Shown in pieces: positions 56,618 through 64,000 of a stretch of 64,000 nucleotides of DNA. Made by a program: the position numbers and the translations under genes. The number at the start of each line of letters is the position of its first letter. Within the stretch, counting starts at the first letter, position 1. Source of the stretch: Piromyces finnis (lineage: Eukaryota; Neocallimastigomycota; Neocallimastigomycetes; Neocallimastigales; Neocallimastigaceae); assembly GCA_002104945.1 (NCBI GenBank), contig MCFH01000064.1, forward strand, positions 124,001-188,000, written 5' to 3'. A model generated the notes under the pieces. It saw only the letters and a program-made list of their open reading frames with translations. It did no database searches and was not told the DNA's origin.

Positions 56618-59302
56618 TTATTTCTCCTTTTCATCTTCTTGTTTATTAATTAAAGTAGTTTCAGTAGAGGCTTCAGAAATTTCTGATTGTATTTCTGATT
56701 TATCAGTAACTGGATCAATATCGATATTTGTAGAAGTGGCATCAGTAGCAACTTCATTAATATCAATGACTTTTTCATCTTCTTTATTTTTTTTAACCTG
56801 TAATGGATCACCATCGGCTTGTTGCTGAGCCTTCCACATTTTTGCATATTTTCCATTTTTATATAAAAGATCCCAATGATTACCTCTTTCAACAATTGTA
56901 CCATTTTCAAGAACAAAAATCTCATCACAATTAACAACAGTACTTAAACGATGAACAACAAATATAGTGGTATGATGATGCAAACTAACTTTTTGATCTT
57001 TTTTATTTTCTTTTAATAATTCATCAATATTATTCATAATAGCTCTTTCAGTTGTGGTGTCTAACGCACTTGTAGCTTCGTCGAAAAGTAAAATTCTTGG
57101 ATTTTTTAAGATAGCTCTGGCAAGAGCAACTCTTTGTTTTTCACCACCACTAATCATAGTACCTCTTTGACCAACCTTGGTTTCATATCCTTCTGGGAAT
57201 TGATTAACAATAACATCATGAATGTTAGCTTTTTTAGCAGCTTCATAAATTTCTTCCGGTTTTGCATCTGGTTTAGCATATGCAATATTATAATAAATAG
57301 ATTGATTAAAAAGTGGTGTATCCTGTGGAACAATACCAAAAGAATTTCTTAAACTTCTAATCTTAACTTTAGAAATATCTTGATCATCGATATAAATATG
57401 ACCTTCCTGAGGGTCATAAAAACGTTGCAATAATCTTAAAATAGTAGATTTACCACTTCCGCTTGATCCTACAAAAGCAACTCTAGAGCCTGCTGGGATT
57501 GTAAAAGAAATATTGTTTAAAATTGGTTGTCGTTCCTTATTATAACCAAATGTAATGTTTTCAAATTTAATTTCACCACCTTTACGATCTAAATCAATTG
57601 GTTGGGCATCTTCAATTTCAGGAACAGAAGTACTAATTTGTTTTAAACGAAACATTAAGTCCATATCCAATAAACTTTGAGTTGTTTCACGGTAGACAGA
57701 ACCAAGGAAATGAAGTGGAACAGATAATTGGAATATTAAACTGTTGATCATAACAATATCACCAACAGAAAAAACGCCTCCAAGAACACCATTAGCAGCC
57801 ATAAGCATCATAGTTGATAAAGCTATACTGAAAATGGCATTTTGACCAGAATTTAAAAAGGCTAAACTAGCCATAGATTGTGTAGCAGCTTTTTCGTATT
57901 TAGCTAAAGATTTATCATAAATTTTAGTTTCAAAACCTTCATTACAGAAAGATTTTACTACTTCAAAATTAATTAGTGAATCTGTAGCATGAGCTGAAGC
58001 TTGATTATCAGCCATATTCATACGTCTTCTAATTTTAGTTCTCCAAGTAGTAGTAGTTAAAGTAAAAGCAGTATAAGTAGCAATTGTTGCTAATGCAACT
58101 AACGCATAAGCAACACCAAATCTTTTTATTAAAATACAACAAACCATACCAATTTCAAGAAGAGTTGGACCAATGTGGAAAAGAAGAGCATGTAAAACTT
58201 GATTAATACCCTTTGTACCTCTGTCAATTGCACGAGTTAATGCACCAGTTTGACGTGTCAAATGGAAATTACAATCTAAACTATGAAGATGATAGAAAAT
58301 AGATTTTGAGGCTTTACGAATTGCTTTTTGAGCAACTGAAGAAAAAACAGCATTTCTACTTTCTTGGGTAACATTTGCACCTAATCTTGAAACACCATAA
58401 CCAATTAAAGATGCATAAATATAGGTTAATAGTTTACTACCAGGTATAGGTTTAGCATTTAATTGATCAATAGCATATTTAAAGAAGTATGGAACTGTAA
58501 CATTTAAGATTTTTGATAAAACCAAAAGGAAAAGAGCAAAAACAACTCTAATTTTTATAGCTTTTTCATTTTTTGGCCAAATATATTCGAAAAAAATCTT
58601 TAAAACTTCTTTTCTTGTTTTCCAAGTCATTTTTTTTTCTGGAAGACCCAGTGCTTTTGGTGAAAGAATTACTTTTGAAGCCGATTTTTTATCTAAAGTT
58701 ACAATAGCACTAGTTTTATTTAAATCATTGGATAACTTTGTTATATTACCTTTAAGTAAAGGTGTAATAGTCTTTGCTTTTGGTATGCTTTTATTTATTT
58801 CATGAATGGAAGCTTTTTGGGTTATATTTTTTGAATTTTTGGTTACTGACATAAATCTATGGGTATACCATTGAAATTTTAATTTATCAAATACTTCATT
58901 GGTATTGGTATTTGTTAATGATTTCTTTGAAATAAATATATATAATAGATAATTTTATATTAAATACATATGCATTTAATATTTATAAAAAATATTAACA
59001 TTTAATTATTATTATTATTATTATTATATTGTTAATTAAATAAAAAGGTTATTTTAATAATTAAGAAATAATATAATTTAAGAAAAAAATCTTACATTAA
59101 TATTTTGAGGATTTTGGAGGTTACAACGGTTGGAAGTTTGAATTTTAATTATGGAATATAATGATAAATTACAAAAGGCAGTTTTATTTATTTTATTTTT
59201 ACTTATTAATACATTGGATAATTTTTGTTGTGAAAGATTAAATAATAAATCAGTATGAACTGATAAATTATGAATAGTATATTTAAGACATGAACTATTC
59301 AT
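56618..59302 (-). CDS. ATM1-type mitochondrial/hydrogenosomal ABC exporter
   Basis: Two exons, 59302-59096 and 58924-56618, joined in phase 0 through a 171-bp GTAAGA...AG intron, give 837 residues. The N-terminus (MNSSCLKYTIHNLSV..., rich in Ser/Asn/Lys with few acids, ending VRFFS-like) suits an organelle-targeting presequence. The membrane domain starts with TWKTRKEVLKIFFEYIWPK, typical of ATM1/ABCB7, and has six transmembrane helices. The ATPase domain has Walker A VGSSGSGKST, Q-loop IVPQDTPLFN, signature ISGGEKQRVALARAI, Walker B ILLFDEATSALD and H-loop VVHRLSTV. ATM1 half-transporters dimerise in the inner membrane and export a sulfur species needed for cytosolic Fe-S protein assembly. 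In an anaerobic fungus the organelle would be the hydrogenosome; that localisation is inferred. The C-terminal tail is acidic and disordered. The Met at 58852 would skip the presequence. Confidence 0.93.
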
Positions 59303-61720
59303 TTTTAATATGTGTTTTTTATTATTATTATTATTATTATTGTTTTATTTTATTTTTATTTTTATTTTTATTTTATTTTATTGTCGAGATTGTATTAAAT
59401 AAGCAGATTACTTCCTTATGCTTTTATATATGATATAAATATATATATATTTATATTCTAACTTTATATTAATGAAATAAAATAAAAAAAATTTCCAGCA
59501 ATTTAAATTTTTATAATAAAAGAATAAATAAATGAGAATACTTAAATATATATAAATATAAAATATATGTGTTAGATTATATATTATTTAAATTTTAGAA
59601 TATCTTATAATACTTCAAATGTATAAAAATAAATTAATTATATTTAATGAATAAATTTTATTTAGATTATAGTATATAATTAAATTTGAAATTTGGTATT
59701 TGAAATAAAGAAATAAATAAAATAAAATAAATAAATAAAAAAAAAAACATATATATTGATAGTAATCCTACCAATTAATAAAATTTATTATAATGACATT
59801 AATATTTACAAAATACTTTACCTTTTTAAATTTTTCAATTAAAAAAAATATATATATAATATATATATACTTTTGAATAAATTATTTGTGTAAAAAAGGA
59901 TTAATTTTTTTTTTTTAGGGGTGAGGAAAGAGTGTGTTTAATACATTATAAATTTGATATTTGAATAAGTAATTATATAGATACTTTAAGTTTATTTACT
60001 TATTAACAATACTCTTCTTCTTCTTCAATAGGTTTTATAGAAGATTGAATTAATATTTGATATTATAATTTTGCATTATATACTTTAATATATAATGCAA
60101 AAAATTAAAACTTTATTTTTGTTTTTATTCTTTTATTTTTATAATATATTGTTTTTTCTTTATCCTAAAATATAATATATAATTTTCTATAGTATAATGT
60201 ATTTTTAACAAAAGAAAAGAAGTGTTATTTAAAAGAAATTTAACAAAAAAAAAAAAAAAAAAAAGGATAGAAATACAAAGTTAATAACGTTTATTTAATT
60301 TACTTTAAAATATTTAGGATTAATCAATTAATTAGTCTATATTATAATATATGTTACATTACATTCTTTTAAATATTAAAAATTCCATTCGGAACCAAAT
60401 ATTAATTATATTCTGTATATTTAATTAAGAGTTAAATTTTTATTGATACAATTAAAAAAAAGATACTGTTTTTAATAATACATAATCAATATATGTTATA
60501 AAACCAAAACAAAATATGTATTGATTTAAAGAGTTAAAATATCTTCATTATATGTATTAATAATTAATAATATAAAATAATTAAAAAAAAAAGAAAAGAA
60601 AACAGAAATGCTATTTTTAAAAATATCACTAGGTTTATTATAATAATTTATAGTTACATATTAATTAATAATAATTAATTAATAAATAAAATACATTAGA
60701 ATTATTAAAGTATTATTCATATCATAGAATTTTTATATTTTAAAAGTAATACAATTAAATAATAATTCTTTTATATGAAAATAAAAAAGTTTTTTTTTTT
60801 ATTTTAAATTTTACCCAAGTAGTGCTTATTTCTATTATTGGTTAATATCAAATTAAAAGAAGAAAACTATTCATTTTTTAACTATTGAATTATTGGAAAC
60901 TTATAATATTAAATTTTCAATTCCATACTTATTTTCATATAAAACTTTAAATAATAATAAAACTAAAAAATTCCTCATTGAATTTAACCACCATATTTTA
61001 ATTTAAATAAGATTAATTATCTAATGGTTTCATGGTATATAGCATATGAATAAACAATAACTTTTTCATGGAAAAGAAGTAGTTCATCTATTAATAAACA
61101 AATTTTATTTAATAAATTCTATGAGCTTAATTGCTATAACAAAGTAGTTTTTTTTTTTTCTTTTTTAAATATTAATGATACAGTAAATTAAATCATTCTT
61201 TAAAATTTATAGGCTTTTTTTTTTTTATTTTATTTTAGTATTTAATCGTTTTATTGTAAAATTATATAATCTTTTTTAGATTATTCTTTGTATTTCTTAT
61301 ATCTAATAGATATATTAAGGCTATAAACTCTACATATGTTATAATGTAATGATATTTAAAGCATAATTATTATCTCTAATTTTCTATATTACATTATTTT
61401 CTTTCTTCCTATGAAATATTACATTCCTTATATTTTATATTTAGTTTATAAAAATTGCTTTTCTAAAATCATTTTTTATATCCTACTTTATTAATATAAA
61501 AGTATTAAAATAGTTATAATATGGAAAAAAGTTTAAACTACCTTTCTTTATATACTTTATATTTGTAATATAATTTATAATTTTTTCTTTTTCAATGAAT
61601 GAATTTAAATAGATTTGACAAAATCTTAATTGGTTAATTAAATCATAATCTGATAATAGGTATTTCTTTTTCGATAATACAATAGAGTTTTATAATAAAG
61701 GCTTATAAAAATATTCCATT
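59303..61720. other. Intergenic region
   Basis: About 2.4 kb upstream of the ABC exporter. It has an ATT run at 59321-59342 and TTTTA-type runs at 59343-59383 close to the gene's 5' end, and several homopolymers. No gene or RNA is supported. Confidence 0.6.
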
Positions 61721-61739
61721 TTAAAACAGGTGTAATTTT

Positions 61740-62690
61740 TATATTGATTCTATTTTTTTTATTATTATTAACATTACAAGAACATAATCATCTATTGTGA
61801 TTTTTTCTAAATTAGGAATATTCAATAAATTGTTTGATACACCTTGTAATTTGTTATTATACAAAACTAATATTTTTAACATAATAAAACGAGAAATAAA
61901 AGGAAGTAATTCTGTTAATTGAATATTACCTACATTCATTTTGTTACATTTTCTATATTTAAATTAATCATATCATAATATCATAGGTGGTTTTGTTAGT
62001 TTTTATTTCATCAAATTGGTTTCCAAACTTTTATAACCAAAAAAAAAAAAAGGTCTATAGACAAAGGATAATTAGCATCTAACTGTTGTAAATTAATTAA
62101 ATTATCAACTTCTTTTGATAAAATAATTAATTTATTGTTTTAAGATTTAATTATACTAAATTCCTATTTCGATTATCATTAAGATACAATCTTTTCAATT
62201 TCGAAAGAGTTTCATTATTTCTAAATTCCTATTTCGATTATTATTAAGATATAATTTTTTCAATTTCGAAAGAGTTTCATTATTTCTAAGATATAAATCT
62301 TCCGAATTTTAAATATTTCTTATGGAAATTATTTAACATTATTATTATTAATTAGTTAATTAAATCTAATTTACTAAATTTGTAAGGTTTCCTATTCCTT
62401 TTGGTAAATTTATAATTTGAATTTCTTTAATACTTAAATACCACCAAATTTATTCAAATTTCCTATTTCTCTCTTGATAATTTGGTTATTCACTTTTTAT
62501 CAAATATCAATTTTTTTTTAAATTATTTAATTTTCCTATATTTTTTGGTAACTTCGTTAACTTAATTTTCATGCGATTTAAATTAATTAAATTGTCTATA
62601 CTTTCTGGTAACTAACTTTCTTAATATGTTACGTTTGAGTTTAAAAATTGATAAATTAATTAAATTGACTATATGCTCTGGTAATTCTTT
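61740..62690 (-). pseudogene. Decayed leucine-rich-repeat gene, minus strand
   Basis: Translated pieces on the minus strand read as LRR units but in shifting frames with stops: LPESIDNLINLNRMKIKLTK, LPKNIGKLNNLK, INLPKGIGNLTNLVNL, NETLSKLKKLYLNNNR, EVDNLINLQQLDANYP and LKILVLYNNKL. The LPxxIGxLxNLxxL pattern is that of Shoc2/plant-type LRR proteins. The longest intact stretch is 61939-61739. No start, splice pattern or downstream domain makes a complete gene. It is best read as a relic of an LRR gene, a family likely to be expanded in this genome. Confidence 0.65.
62156..62285. repeat. 65-bp tandem duplication in LRR relic
   Basis: Two adjacent copies, each 65 bp, starting CTAAATTCCTATTTCGATTA and differing at about three positions. 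Since 65 is not a multiple of three, the duplication itself shifts the frame of the LRR relic. Confidence 0.9.
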
Positions 62691-62735
62691 TTAAAAGAAT
62701 TTGCATTAAAAAAGTATAAAATAGGTTATAAAATG

Positions 62736-63640
62736 TATAAATTATTAAAAAAAGAAATAGGAAATTTAAAAAAATTACTATTTTTAAATTTTGAAGATGC
62801 TTACTTTATTTCATCACTAAAAGAAATAAGATATCTAATTAATTAAACTAATTTAAATTTTGGAAATAATACACTAACTTCCCAAAAAAAAAGGAAACTT
62901 AACAAAATTAACTAATTTAAATATTAAAGAAAATGTATTATAGTTAAATTTTCAAAAGTAAAGATTATTTAACCATAAATATTTAAATTTTAATACTTTC
63001 AAACTTTTTGATTTCCACAGTATTTCTAATAAAATAAAAAAAAAAACTTCATTTATTTTTACAATTTCTGTCCCTTCTTTTTTAATTATTATTTTGCTTA
63101 AATTTAAAAATGAGAGTTTTTTTTTTTGCATGAATATCAGTAAAATGATAATCTATAGCAATCTTTCATTGTCATTGTTTCTTATGTTATCCAATGAAAA
63201 TATGGATTGCATTATTCTTCCTCTATTTTGTAATTTAATTTATTTACTTTATTTTAAAAAAAATATTATAATTTTATAAATATGAACTACTTAGCCGCCT
63301 CATATAAGTATTTGACAATTAATAAAGTTAAAAAATGAATAATTTATTCAAAATTTTTATGGTAATAAAATTTTTAATATTAAATTTTATTAATAAAATT
63401 ATCAAAATATTAAAAATGAAGAAGTCCTGAAATAGATTTCTAAATTAATAAATTTAAATATTGAGAACTACGAGTAAACTGAATGATAACAAATTATAAT
63501 AAATTTATCAAACTACCGATAAAAATAACAAATTTAACAAAAATACAATTGAAGATAACAATGGATTACTAATGAGTTAATTAAAATACTAAAACGCCAA
63601 AAAATATAAGGTACTCAAGACAATAATGATTTAACTTAAA
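62736..63640 (+). pseudogene. Decayed leucine-rich-repeat gene, plus strand
   Basis: Plus-strand fragments resemble the same LRR family: KEIGNLKKLLFLNFEDAYF, SSLKEIRYL, TNLNFGNNTLTS, then GNLTKLTNLNI-like words broken by stops near 62880-62960, and further on IKLPIKITNLTKIQL near 63510-63550. The fragments are interrupted by many stops and frame changes. It points away from the minus-strand relic at 61740-62690, so the two may come from an inverted duplication or from two separate decayed genes. Confidence 0.5.
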
Positions 63641-64000
63641 TTTATCATCTCTGGATGTATTATTTCTCACTTTTACTTATATAAAAATTTATATTTGCTA
63701 ATTTTACAATTGTATCCAATGAACTAATTTAATTTTATTATTGAAAATTTTACAAATGTTAATAATATCCTTCTTTCCTGAAATTATAACTTAATTGGAT
63801 TACTAAAAAGATATAGTAATTCTCTAAAATAATGAAACGGTTAGTAAGAAAACTATTTGAAGATTTAACAAGTTTTTAAGTCGAAATTCCAACTCAATAA
63901 AGTAATTTTATTCTAAAATAAAATAATAAGTTATTTTGAAAAGATTTTATAATTTAAATAAATAGACAAAGAACTCAAATATTTAATATATAAATATTTA
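63641..64000. other. AT-rich end of window
   Basis: No frame or repeat can be supported here; short LRR-like words may continue from the preceding relic. Confidence 0.4.

Overview
The window looks like nuclear DNA of an early-diverging, flagellated-lineage fungus, most likely an anaerobic gut fungus (Neocallimastigomycota). Reasons: extreme AT content; long (AAT)n and (TTTA)n runs; genes split by many short GT-AG introns of about 60-170 bp; class C receptors whose extracellular part is a periplasmic-binding-protein-like domain; and a phosphofructokinase with the N-terminal glyoxalase-like domain seen in fungal enzymes. A dictyostelid was considered because of the Asn-rich proteins and AT content, but the fungal PFK architecture argues against it. 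The species is an inference.

Layout. 1-582 (-) and 4582-7353 (+): a divergent pair of binding-protein/7TM receptors, the first cut by the window edge. 8841-15710 (+): extended-PHD zinc-finger protein of about 1835 residues, mostly Asn-rich. 16201-26994 (-): very large TPR protein, divergent over 303 bp from an XRRA1-like leucine-rich-repeat gene (27298-30520, +). 31003-37453 (-): RhoGEF with DH and PH domains and a RhoGAP-like domain that seems to lack its arginine finger. 39621-41718 (+): secretory-pathway TPR/J-domain co-chaperone (DNAJC3/P58IPK type). 42625-45009 (-): IST1, an ESCRT-III regulator, with its C-terminal MIT-interacting motif on a tiny last exon. 47657-52979 (+): fungal-type phosphofructokinase with both ATP-site motifs altered and an apparent 446-residue low-complexity extension. 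54407-55654 (+): Ran GTPase. 56618-59302 (-): ATM1-type mitochondrial/hydrogenosomal ABC exporter. 61740-63640: two divergently oriented, decayed leucine-rich-repeat relics.

The genes form no operon or cluster of common function; this is an ordinary stretch of a fungal chromosome with signalling (receptors, RhoGEF), trafficking (IST1, Ran), chaperone, metabolic and Fe-S genes. The less expected items are the degenerate phosphofructokinase, the probable GEF/pseudo-GAP, the micro-exons (8, 20 and 26 nt) needed to keep frames open, and a PHD gene with one intron lacking a visible AG acceptor. Exon joins were worked out by hand from splice signals and reading-frame phase; no transcript data were available. 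Nothing here resembles a mobile defence system, CRISPR array or virus.
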